NCBI GenBank assembly: GCA_046497075.1
Contig: JAWOGF010000060.1
Coordinates: forward strand, 1-43,546
DNA from: Saliniplasma sp046497075
GTDB taxonomy: Archaea; Thermoplasmatota; Thermoplasmata; Halarchaeoplasmatales; Halarchaeoplasmataceae
Reading direction: 5' to 3'
Length of the DNA stretch: 43,546 nt
Positions within the stretch are counted from its first letter, which is position 1; each line of letters begins with the position of its first letter. Both the position numbers and the translations under genes were made by a program. Below, one piece after another: positions 31,706 to 41,500 of this stretch. Below the pieces are notes generated by a model. The model was given only the letters and a program-made list of their open reading frames with translations, was not told the DNA's origin and did not search any database.

Positions 31706-33397
31706 CTAGTAAGGTAAGCTATCATGGTCTTTAAGAAATTCTTCTTCAGCTTCTTCCCTTAATTCTGTCCTTCTTATCTTTCCACTGATAGTTTTGGGTA
31801 GCTCTTCTACGAAATCTATCTGCCTTGGATATTTGTAGGGTGCTGTTACCTCTTTAACATGGTCCTGCAATTCTTTTTTGAGTTCATCACTAGGTTCGTA
31901 TCCCTCGTTCAATATTATGTATGCTTTGACTATTTTTCCACGTATCTCATCTGGTGCACCGATAACTGCGGGTTCCTGGACAGCGGGATGCTCCTGTAAA
32001 GCACTCTCGACTTCGAACGGACCTATCCGATAGCCTGAAGCTTTTATCACGTCATCAGCTCTACCAACGAACCAGAAATATCCGTCTTCATCTTTATATG
32101 CCCTATCACCTGTATAATACCAGTCTCCTTCGAAAACGCTGCTGGTCTTTTCCTCATCCTTCCAATATTCTTCAAACAGTCCTGGAGGTCTTTCAGGTTC
32201 AACTTTTAGACCGATATGACCTTCTTCACCGACATCTAAGATATTCTGGTCTTCATCTATTATATCTACATCATGGCCTGGTGTAGGTTTACCCATAGAC
32301 CCGGCTTTAACTTCCATGGTCGGATAGTTTGCTACCAATGCAACCGTCTCGGTCTGACCATAATAATCGTATATCCTAAGACCGGTGTACTCTTCCCATT
32401 TATCGATAACATCGGGATTGAGAGGTTCACCTGCACTTAAACAGTGGCGTAGCGAACTGAGATCATAACTATCGACGTCTTCATTTATCATCATCTTATA
32501 TATGGTGGGTGGAACACAGAAAGTGGTGATCTCGTAATCCTGAAGTACTTTCAAGGTTTTCTTAGGATCAAATCTACCTGTGATATTCTGTTGAACTATA
32601 GTTGCACCTACTATCCACTGTCCGAAAAGTTTACCCCAAACAGCTTTAGCCCAGCCATTATCTGCTATCGTCCAATTAGTATCTTTGGGAGTCAGATCCT
32701 GAACATATTTGGCGGTTACAGTATGACCTACCGGATATGAATGACTGTGAAGCACCATCTTCGGTTTCCCAGTCGTTCCAGATGTGAAATAGATCAACAG
32801 TGGGTCATCGTTTTTCGTTGCCTCTATATCATCTCTACTGAGGTCGGGTGAAGCATCTTCCATCAAGTCTTCATAGCCATCCCATCCTTCCACTTCTCCT
32901 TCAGGGTCTATCAGTATGAAATTCTTTAGACTACTCATCTCCTCTTTATCCCTAACCTGATCTATCTTTTCATGGTTAGACCAATCTGTTACAATAGTGT
33001 TGGTTTCCGACCTGTTTACCCTATATCTGATATCCTCTGGTGTCGCTAGATTTGGTGTCGGTATAGGTATCACACCAAGTTTTATCATGCCCAAGATGGC
33101 AACATACCATTCGGGTATCCTGTGTACCAGGATCATAGCTCTATCCCCTTTCTTCAATCCCTTTTCTTTCAAGATGTTTGCAAATTTATTGGATAGTTCT
33201 TTAAGTTCTCCAAAGGTATGTTTTTGTGCATTCTCCCCACTGTTATCAACCGATATCAGCGCTACCTTGTCGGGCGTTTCTTCTGCTCTTTGGTCTACCT
33301 CGTCCAAAGCGAAATTATAATATTCTGGAATATCCCATTCAAATTCCTCTCTGACTTTTTCATAATCGTACATATTATGCTCATGTTCCTTGCTCAT
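31706..33397 (-). CDS. AMP-forming acyl-CoA synthetase (medium-chain/acetyl-CoA synthetase-like)
   Basis: The 563-residue protein has all adenylating-enzyme motifs: YFTSGTTGKPKMVLHSH (about residue 210), YDYYGQTE (about 343), WYYTGDRAYKDEDGYFWFVGR (shown in part), KASGYRIGPFEVE (about 455) and the catalytic Lys region LPKTISGKIRRTELR near the C-terminus. It activates a carboxylic acid with ATP and CoA; overall similarity is to the MACS group, which uses medium-chain, branched or aromatic acids. The ATG at 33397 follows AGTGAT, which decides it over a GTG at 33406. It is divergent from lpdA. Confidence 0.93.
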   Translation of the reverse strand: MSKEHEHNMYDYEKVREEFEWDIPEYYNFALDEVDQRAEETPDKVALISVDNSGENAQKHTFGELKELSNKFANILKEKGLKKGDRAMILVHRIPEWYVAILGMIKLGVIPIPTPNLATPEDIRYRVNRSETNTIVTDWSNHEKIDQVRDKEEMSSLKNFILIDPEGEVEGWDGYEDLMEDASPDLSRDDIEATKNDDPLLIYFTSGTTGKPKMVLHSHSYPVGHTVTAKYVQDLTPKDTNWTIADNGWAKAVWGKLFGQWIVGATIVQQNITGRFDPKKTLKVLQDYEITTFCVPPTIYKMMINEDVDSYDLSSLRHCLSAGEPLNPDVIDKWEEYTGLRIYDYYGQTETVALVANYPTMEVKAGSMGKPTPGHDVDIIDEDQNILDVGEEGHIGLKVEPERPPGLFEEYWKDEEKTSSVFEGDWYYTGDRAYKDEDGYFWFVGRADDVIKASGYRIGPFEVESALQEHPAVQEPAVIGAPDEIRGKIVKAYIILNEGYEPSDELKKELQDHVKEVTAPYKYPRQIDFVEELPKTISGKIRRTELREEAEEEFLKDHDSLPY

Positions 33398-33447
33398 GCA
33401 AATCACTGTCGAGGGTAAAGAGCAGGGAAAATAAAGATTTTGCCCCT

Positions 33448-33515
33448 GTAGAATTTTAATAGTCTACACACTACTAAGCTAAACTACACACGACTAAACA
33501 CTACACACTACTAAA
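33448..33515. promoter_or_regulatory. Divergent control region with a palindrome and three direct repeats
   Basis: GTAGA...TCTAC (33448-33467, 10-bp centre) overlaps the TATA-like CTATTAAAATTC of the minus-strand acyl-CoA synthetase promoter. CTACACACTACTAA-type units follow at 33464, 33484 (one change, CGACTAA) and 33501. For lpdA, TATA-like sequences lie at about 33525 and 33543. Confidence 0.45.
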
Positions 33516-33579
33516 CTACTCTAATCTATATAAGATAAGAAAATCTTTATATCCAAACCTGATTGGGAAACTCGATAAG

Positions 33580-34932
33580 ATGAGTAGTGATGTGATTGTT
33601 ATAGGAAGCGGGCCCGGGGGATACAAGAGTGCTGTTCATGCAGCAGAACGTGGTTTTGACGTCAAACTGATAGAGAAAAGTAGGGATATCGGTGGGGTAT
33701 GTACAAACCAGGGCTGTATCCCATCAAAAGCTCTATTATCCATAGCTGAGAGGGTCGATGCTATAAAAGGGGCTAGAAGAAAAGGGATATCGGCTAATTT
33801 AGATGAAATCGATCTTAAAAAAGGACAAAAGGTGAAGGATAGGGCTGTTCAAACTTCAAGAAAAGGGATATTGAAACAACTCGAAGAAAATGATGTCGAG
33901 ATCATAAAGGGGGAAGCGAAAATAAATAATGACAAGGTTGTGGAAGTAGATGAAAGAGAATTCGAAGCTGAACATATCATCATAGCCACTGGTTCAGAGC
34001 CCATCGTTTTACCTGATCTTAATGTAGATGAACAGAATATCTTGACCAGTAAAGGAGCTTTAGAATTGGATGAGATCCCAGAGTCAATGGTGGTTATCGG
34101 TGGAGGTTATGTAGGTATCGAACTAGCGTTTGTATTTTCCTCATTTGGTTCAAAAGTCACCATAGTCGAACTCATGGATTCTATATTACCCAACATGGAC
34201 AGAGATCTGGTCAAAGAGATTGAAAAAGTCCTTAAAAGAAAAAGGATCAAGATGATAACTGGATCCAAAGTTTCTCAGGTCAATGGTAACTCCCCCTACG
34301 AAGTGGTCATAGAAGGTGAAACAGAGAAGACGATCAAAACTGAAAAGATACTATGTGCTGTTGGTAGAAAACCCACCCCGCCAGAGATGAATTTAGATAT
34401 TATCGGTGATAGGGGTGAGATCATCACTAACGACTATATGGAAACATCCATAGAGGGCATCTATGCCGTTGGAGACGTTACGGGTAAGTCGATGTTGGCT
34501 CACTCAGCATACAAGCATGGGGAGATAGCGGTTAAAATGATTGATGGTGAAAAAACAGATGGATTTTCACATTACGAGGTGCCGGCAGGTGTTTATACTC
34601 ATCCCGAAGCTGCCAGTGTAGGTCTGACTGAGAAAGCGGCTGAAAAGAAATTTAATGAAATAAAAGTTGGTAAATACCCTATCTCAGCTAGTGGTAGAGG
34701 TTATTCCACAGGTAATAGAACTGGGATCGCTAAAATAGTCGCCTCAGATAATAAGATAGTAGGTATACATCTTGTCTGTCCTGGGGCCACGGATATAATA
34801 ATGGAAGGAACTGTGGCTATGGAAGCAGGAATAACACTTGAAGAGCTATCGGATATTATACATCCCCATCCTACTTATTCTGAAGCCCTAAAAAAGGCTG
34901 CAGAAATAGCAATAGCTGTTGATTCTCCATAA
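33580..34932 (+). CDS. lpdA: Dihydrolipoyl dehydrogenase (E3)
   Basis: The 450-residue flavoprotein has the FAD motif VIVIGSGPGGYKSAVHAAERG, the redox disulfide GGVCTNQGCIPSKAL (Cys pair at about 41 and 46), the NAD motif VVIGGGYVGIELAFVFSSFG, the second FAD motif IEGIYAVGDVTG and the catalytic dyad HPHPTYSE at the C-terminus. It reoxidises dihydrolipoyl groups of glycine cleavage or 2-oxoacid dehydrogenase complexes. No E1, E2 or H-protein gene is in the window, but lplA and the LipS-type candidate 6-8 kb away supply the cofactor side. Confidence 0.95.
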   Translation: MSSDVIVIGSGPGGYKSAVHAAERGFDVKLIEKSRDIGGVCTNQGCIPSKALLSIAERVDAIKGARRKGISANLDEIDLKKGQKVKDRAVQTSRKGILKQLEENDVEIIKGEAKINNDKVVEVDEREFEAEHIIIATGSEPIVLPDLNVDEQNILTSKGALELDEIPESMVVIGGGYVGIELAFVFSSFGSKVTIVELMDSILPNMDRDLVKEIEKVLKRKRIKMITGSKVSQVNGNSPYEVVIEGETEKTIKTEKILCAVGRKPTPPEMNLDIIGDRGEIITNDYMETSIEGIYAVGDVTGKSMLAHSAYKHGEIAVKMIDGEKTDGFSHYEVPAGVYTHPEAASVGLTEKAAEKKFNEIKVGKYPISASGRGYSTGNRTGIAKIVASDNKIVGIHLVCPGATDIIMEGTVAMEAGITLEELSDIIHPHPTYSEALKKAAEIAIAVDSP

Positions 34933-34963
34933 CCAGTACACCCAGTATACACTAACACTACTC

Positions 34964-37900
34964 TTAACTTTCTTCTACTTTGCTGAGTTTGATCAAAACC
35001 TGTGACTTATTTAACTTAGCGTCTCTATAGTTTTCCTCGATCTTTAGAGCCTTATCGTAACAATCCAAGGCGTCGGAATAATTACCACATCTGAAATTCG
35101 CATTACCTAGATTGTTCCAAGCAATAGCATATGTTTCATCTTGATCGAGTGCCTGCCTTAAACATTCTCGAGCCTTATCCTGGTCACCTAGCCGGCTGTA
35201 AGCAGTCCCTAGATTATTCCATATTGCCTCATTGTCTCCCTCTAATTCTAGAGCTTTCTTGAATTTCTTTATCGCATCATCATATTCTCCGATACTACAA
35301 CTAGCTATGCCTTTGCTGTAATGCGGTATAGCTTCCTCGTTGGAAACTGGGCAGGTCTTATTTGTATCCTCGAAGTATCCTTTCGTATTATTATAACTTG
35401 ATATCTTCCAACCCGGAGATCTCGAGGGGGCAGCCTCATAAGTCTTATCTGTTTCTTTATACCAAATGGCTGTCCCTCCCACCACCATAGTCGATCCAAA
35501 GCCTAAAGGAAGTATGATAGGATATTCAAAAAGCGACAGCTGAACGGGATATACCATCATCGTCAAAAGTGCGACGAATAATACACTTATACCAGAAAAC
35601 CATAGCATATAATAATGGAATTTTTTAGGCAATCTATTTTCTAGTATCCAAAATAAACCTAAAGCTGATGCAATCATACCCGCACTAGCAAGGATAGGTA
35701 GATTTAAACCTAATATATATCTACTGATAGGGACTAAAGAAGAGATAAAGATACCTGTAATATAACCCATAAACCCAAGAAGGGAATAAGACAACATTTC
35801 ATCCTTAAAAACAAAAACCGTAAGGATACCTAATCCAAAGAAAAGAGCTATCAAAACCAAACCTATTTCTGCAAAATATGTGAAATTAGATGTCCTATAT
35901 GTAGTAAGATATACACCCCCAAAGGCTAGGAGTGATAAACTCGAGATAGGTACTTCATAATCCTTTGCTTTGTAAAGTACGTTTTTTAAACTGCTTTCGA
36001 TATGAGATTCAACGAAATCATTTTTTTGGCTTTGTTTTTTGACGCCTTTAAAAGCAGGATGTGAGTCAGAAGCCATCGTACTATCTGATTCGACCTCTTT
36101 GGGAGTTGCAGCAACTGTAGGTCCTGATTCAGTTACTTTTATTATTTCTTTATCTTTATCATACCCTTTTTCTCCTTCGCCTAAGGGGTTTTCACAAACG
36201 GTGCAGTAATCACTGTCAACACTCACATGGGAGTTGCATATAGGACATTCCATCCATTCATCTTTCTCGGACCCTTCTTTATCTTCTTTATCTGCACTTA
36301 AAACATCTCTATCCAATTCCTCAAGAGCCTCTTCTAAATCGGATTCCTCATATTCACCTTCGAATTTTGAATCCGTCCTCTCCCCAACCCCTTCTTTCTC
36401 TGTTTGTTCCTGATATATGTCGGTCAATAGAGTCTCTATCTCTTGATTCAACTCTACATCGAATTCTGAACTTTCTTTTTCAATTTCAGTAGATGCTTCT
36501 TCATGTATTGTAGGGGGTGATTCATCCCCGATTTTACTTTCTCCAGCTTCCTCTAATTCAGGTCTCTCGAGTTCAAATTCTTCTTCTGTTTTAGAAACAT
36601 CTCGGGAAACATATTCTTCTTCAGTTTCAACTCCGCTTTCACTTAGATCTGAGTGACATATCGAGCAGACCTCTGCATCAGAACTAACAATAGCACCACA
36701 TCTATTACATAGGTAAATCTCAACTTCCTCATCATCCTCAGGGATCCCTTTATCTTCTGCGCTAATATTTTCTCCAAAGAACCTTCCCAGTGTTTCATCC
36801 TGGTCTTTAGGAGTTTGGACTTCTTCTTCGTCGATATCCTTCCTAGCCAATTCCATATCGCTCCCACATATGGAACATCTTTCCTTATCTTCTCTAACAA
36901 AAGCCCCACAGGCATCACAAATAGAAATCTGATCCTCAGTGTAGTCTATATGCGGTTCTTCCTCTAAGGTATCCAACTCAGGGGTCTCAGAGGTAAGACT
37001 TCCACAAACAGAACATCTGTCACTGTCTTTTGTCAAAAATGCCCCACATACAGTACATATCTCAACATCGTTTTCTCTATCTAGTAAATCGTCCTCTTCC
37101 TTTTTTTCAATGCCATCAGATTCTTCAGAAATACCAAAAGCTCTTCTGATAGTTTTAACATCTTCATCAATAGATTCATCCGAAGTTTCAATCTTTTTGG
37201 GACTCTCTAGCTCACTTTCAACCGGTTCCTCAGAAAATTCATATTCGCACATCGGGCATTCATCAACACTACCATCAGATATCCATCCACAGTTACCACA
37301 AATCTTTACGTCGTCACCCACTGGAACAGCGTCAACCGTAGAACTGGTTATCTCTTCAACCTCGAGTTCATCCTCCAATTGTTCCTCATCTGAGGTGAAC
37401 GTTTCCTCAATATCTTCTTCAAGTGATTCCTCTAGTCCAACTACATCTGGATCCTCTGAATAAAGCGAAGATTCATCTTGAACTTCCCATCCGTTTTCTT
37501 TTTCAACCCCATCTTCCGATATATCCTCATTTTCATCCTCCATCTCTAACTCTTCTTCAACCGTTTGCATCTCCCTTTCAAGTTCCTTTTCAATATCTTC
37601 ATTTACGTCATCTGTATATTCAGATACTTTAACTCCATCTTCAATTTCATCTTCTAGAGATACTTCTGGCTCTAATTCATCAGGTTCTTTCTCTATTGTT
37701 TCTGATTCCTCGGGGCCTATATCTTCTCCAACTTCTTGCTCAACTTCATCCTTTTCTACCTCATCGAGGGTATAACCACAGTGGGGGCACTCCGTAGAGC
37801 TAACACTGACAAAAGCACCACAGTTTGTACATAAAAAGAGTCCTTCTTCTTCCTCATCCATATCCTCTGAGTCCATCTCTTCAGGTTTAGGCTTATCCAT

Positions 37901-38476
37901 CCCTTCAGGTTTTTCGTCTTCTGTCCCTTCTTCTACATCTTCCATCCTAGCTCCGCAGTGCTGACAAACACTTGTACCAGATCCTATGAAAGATCCACAA
38001 TTACTACAAAGGAAAAGAGAGTCTTCTTCTTTTTCTTCGGGTGTATCTTCTTTAATATCACTACTATCGACTCCTTCCTCCTCCTCTTCAACCTCTTCCA
38101 TCACAGCCCCACAATTAGAACATCGATCGGCATCTTTACCAACGAAGGCCCCGCATTCGTCACATAGGTACAACCCCCCTTCTTCCTTTGTTTCTTCGAT
38201 GGTTTCAACGATATCACTAGCTATCGATTCTCCGATCCCCTCTATAGAAGCAATGTTTTCGATACCGATATCATCAAGCTCATCCATTTCAGAATAACCT
38301 GCTTCAACAATATTTTTTGCACGAGAAGAACCTACCCCAGAGATTTGTTTTAAGGCATTCAAAACCGCATATTCTTCATCATGATTCCCGATTTCATTAC
38401 CACAATTTTTACATTCGATTGCCTCGGGAGAATTTAGGGTCCCACACACATCACACTCCTTTCTATTTTCACTCAA
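34964..38476 (-). CDS. Multi-zinc-ribbon / HhH / six-helix membrane / TPR protein
   Basis: The 1170-residue protein has nine CxxC...CxxC zinc ribbons (for example CDVCGTLNSPEAIECKNCG at residue 8 and LYLCDECGAFVGKDADRCSN at about 103; the last near 742). Very acidic linkers separate them. A helix-hairpin-helix domain (LKQISGVGSSRAKNIVEAGY, about 42-95) lies between ribbons 1 and 2. Six membrane helices occupy about 845-1000, and three TPRs (about 1055-1158, AIWNNLGTAYSRLGDQDKAR) close the protein. There is no signal peptide, so ribbons and TPRs should be cytoplasmic. HhH plus zinc ribbons suggests nucleic-acid or protein binding at the membrane; function is unknown. The start is TTG at 38476 after GGGGGTG. 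Confidence 0.8.
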   Translation of the reverse strand: MSENRKECDVCGTLNSPEAIECKNCGNEIGNHDEEYAVLNALKQISGVGSSRAKNIVEAGYSEMDELDDIGIENIASIEGIGESIASDIVETIEETKEEGGLYLCDECGAFVGKDADRCSNCGAVMEEVEEEEEGVDSSDIKEDTPEEKEEDSLFLCSNCGSFIGSGTSVCQHCGARMEDVEEGTEDEKPEGMDKPKPEEMDSEDMDEEEEGLFLCTNCGAFVSVSSTECPHCGYTLDEVEKDEVEQEVGEDIGPEESETIEKEPDELEPEVSLEDEIEDGVKVSEYTDDVNEDIEKELEREMQTVEEELEMEDENEDISEDGVEKENGWEVQDESSLYSEDPDVVGLEESLEEDIEETFTSDEEQLEDELEVEEITSSTVDAVPVGDDVKICGNCGWISDGSVDECPMCEYEFSEEPVESELESPKKIETSDESIDEDVKTIRRAFGISEESDGIEKKEEDDLLDRENDVEICTVCGAFLTKDSDRCSVCGSLTSETPELDTLEEEPHIDYTEDQISICDACGAFVREDKERCSICGSDMELARKDIDEEEVQTPKDQDETLGRFFGENISAEDKGIPEDDEEVEIYLCNRCGAIVSSDAEVCSICHSDLSESGVETEEEYVSRDVSKTEEEFELERPELEEAGESKIGDESPPTIHEEASTEIEKESSEFDVELNQEIETLLTDIYQEQTEKEGVGERTDSKFEGEYEESDLEEALEELDRDVLSADKEDKEGSEKDEWMECPICNSHVSVDSDYCTVCENPLGEGEKGYDKDKEIIKVTESGPTVAATPKEVESDSTMASDSHPAFKGVKKQSQKNDFVESHIESSLKNVLYKAKDYEVPISSLSLLAFGGVYLTTYRTSNFTYFAEIGLVLIALFFGLGILTVFVFKDEMLSYSLLGFMGYITGIFISSLVPISRYILGLNLPILASAGMIASALGLFWILENRLPKKFHYYMLWFSGISVLFVALLTMMVYPVQLSLFEYPIILPLGFGSTMVVGGTAIWYKETDKTYEAAPSRSPGWKISSYNNTKGYFEDTNKTCPVSNEEAIPHYSKGIASCSIGEYDDAIKKFKKALELEGDNEAIWNNLGTAYSRLGDQDKARECLRQALDQDETYAIAWNNLGNANFRCGNYSDALDCYDKALKIEENYRDAKLNKSQVLIKLSKVEES

Positions 38477-38506
38477 GCTTGGGCACCCCCTAAATATTTA
38501 TTATCT

Positions 38507-38519
38507 GATATATATATAC
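38507..38519 (-). promoter_or_regulatory. TATA box of the zinc-ribbon membrane protein
   Basis: The minus strand reads GTATATATATATC about 31-43 bases before the TTG start at 38476. Confidence 0.5.
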
Positions 38520-38548
38520 TTTCCTTTGATATCAGAACGAATTTTCTC

Positions 38549-41500
38549 TTAATCATCAGTATCACACCTATATTTATTTAAAGGTTTGATACTATTGTAA
38601 TCTATCTCCCGAGAATCCGTCCCGTTTTCGTAGGGGAGATCCGTTTCATTTTCTTTTTCCTTCTTTCGTCTATAGATGAATATCCCTACAAACAATCCTA
38701 TAGTAGACAATACTGGTAAGAAAATGTCAGAGAATTCTGAGATCGTTGTCACAGCTTCAGCGGAATCCGTGGTTGATGAATCAAATATGGATGTAGCGGT
38801 TATAGTGGTAGTTTCATTAGTTCCCGTTTCAGCATCTCCCGGTATCTCGATCTCAACAGTTACATCCATCACCTCCCCTGGATCCATATAGCCAGTATCT
38901 GGGATTCCATCACCTGTATTATCATAATCTGAGTTTATATTGTCCCAATTGCCATCGCCACCGATGTCCGTTCCTATCCAAGTCCCGTCACTATCGTATA
39001 AACTCACGTTCCACCCATTACTAGAACCTACCTCTATAGAATACCAATTAAATATCTGTCCATCATTCTTTACCTCAAAATCATAACTGATGTTCGTTCC
39101 AGCCTCAGCAGTATCATTCTGATCCGGATCGACATTTACACTCCACCAAGGAATATAAAATGATGAATATCCCGTTGAGGATACACCAGTCTTGTCTACC
39201 CCTGTTACTTCGATGGAATACTGGCCAGGCCATGCCTCCTCAGATAGGTTCCATGAATAGTTATATTCATTCCATAAAGAGGGGGATTCTTCATCTGATT
39301 GATAAAGATCCATGGTTTCATTATCTATGATTACATCCCCCAAGGGATCGGTAACTGTAAGAGTAGCCTCATCAATATTATTGTCCCCAATGGGATCAGA
39401 AATAACTGTTCGTACTTCCAATTCTTCTCCAGGAACAAAATTTTCCTTTTCTTTCGATTTATTATAAGTTCTTATCTCATCAACATTGATATACGTATTA
39501 GTATAAAATTCAACCCGTGAATCTAAAGATTCAGAACCATAACCAACAGAGATAGAACTGTCGCCTGTAGTCACACTGAGCTCGATAGAATTTCCGGCCT
39601 CGATGGTACGGTCTGAATTGATAGCAAATTGATACCAACCTGCTTCATCAATATTATATATCGTATCCGTACCTATAATATCTCCTTCCTCTTCAAGGGC
39701 TACCGTAACATCGGGAACTCGATGCCCTTGTCCGTCAGGGTCAATATAGAGGAAAATATTTGAATAGTCCAACATTTCAAACGTGTCAGCCATGGGCGGT
39801 TCCTGAGTCCAAGTAAACTCATCATCAGTTCCTATAAAAAGTTCGTTCTCATTATCTCCCGGGAACATATCCAACTCGAAATTTTCTACCAGATACAGAG
39901 TCCTACCGATCTCAGGTACTGGTGTTTGGGTCGTCATTTCAGCGAAATCTGATACTTCGTATTCATAAGATTCTGCATAAATACCCGTGAAGTCTACCTC
40001 CCCCTCAGTACCCTCCGGGACTGATTTTAGAAGTTCAAATTTTTCCTCATCCAAGGAGGATAAATGAATATCGGGATATCCGTCACTAGTGGAATCCCAA
40101 GAGTCATCGACCCAATCCCAATCTCCGTTTCCTTCTTCATCCCAAGCAATTGTTTCTCCATCATGGAGGAGTTCGGTATACCAACCACGACTGGAAGAGG
40201 AAACACCTAATAAGTACGTATCATCGAGATTACCTATATTCTGAACATGGATTTCATGGATGACATCAGTACCAGGATCTGTGGTTTCTAAATTGTCAGG
40301 ATAAACTGATATCCCGGGTGTATCAGGAACGATGAAAGACGTCGTTCTAATATCCTCGTTCCCTTGGATATCTGAAGAGGAAACAACCACATCATATCTC
40401 CCTCCAACTGCCATTTCATCTAATGTGAACGAATAATTATATTCCTTCCAATACGATGGATCCGATGTGTCCTCATCCCGTAATCCCATAGGTTCATCAG
40501 ATATCATCTTTGTACCGTTGGGATAATATACATCAAGTGTTGGGTCTTCAATCAATTCAGCTGTAAATTTATGATTCACAGTTGACCTTACTTCTACTAC
40601 CTCCCCACCATCAAAAACATCGTCTTCCTCCCCGGTTTCATTGAATAATTTTAAAGATTCGACATCTATTATGTCGTCAGAGGGGATAGAAACACGGGAT
40701 TCGCCATCCTGTGAATTGTAAAATATGTCTACCTCTACGTTTTTTGGAGTCGTTAACTCTGTTTCTAACGTCAATGAATTCCCAGCCTGGATTAGATCGG
40801 TTTCGGGCTCTATAGAAAATGTACGTACCCCGCTACCAGTCAAATCTTCTGCCAAATATTCACCAATGCTCATCCCATCTGAATATAATGCTATACTCAG
40901 GTCGGGATCATGACTCCCTGTTGATTGTGGATCTATGTCCAATCTAACGGTTATATCCGATGTGATATTGTAGTCTCCTGCAAATTCCGGCGATTGCCAT
41001 GAATGGACATCCCCCCTTCTCAAATTTACGGCCAACTCCTCTGTACCCCTATTAGAGAGTAACCCATCGTTCTCTCTTAAATAAAAATCCATATCCATGT
41101 TGTTCGAATTCAATCCCATTACATCAGTATCATAATATCCCGTTTCAGGAGATGGGACAGCAGTATCCATATTATTTTCCCAATCCGTCATCACGTAAGT
41201 GATCTCATAGTCATCTATACCTAAATCGGTTAGATTAAAAGCGGTCTCTAAACTCGTCCTATTAATTGCAGTTTCCACCTCGCCTAAAACATTCCAATCC
41301 CAATCGGCACCATTTCCATCATATTCTGCATAATTGGCAGAAGTAATCTCCATATTTCTACCTGTGACATTTATCATATGATCTGCTCTCATATCCAACC
41401 AAGGTGCACTGTAACCAACATCTGGATCTGAATCAATAAATATCCTCAGGTAATCCTCACCTGTTACTACTGGTAATTCAACGGGACCGATGTATCTGCT

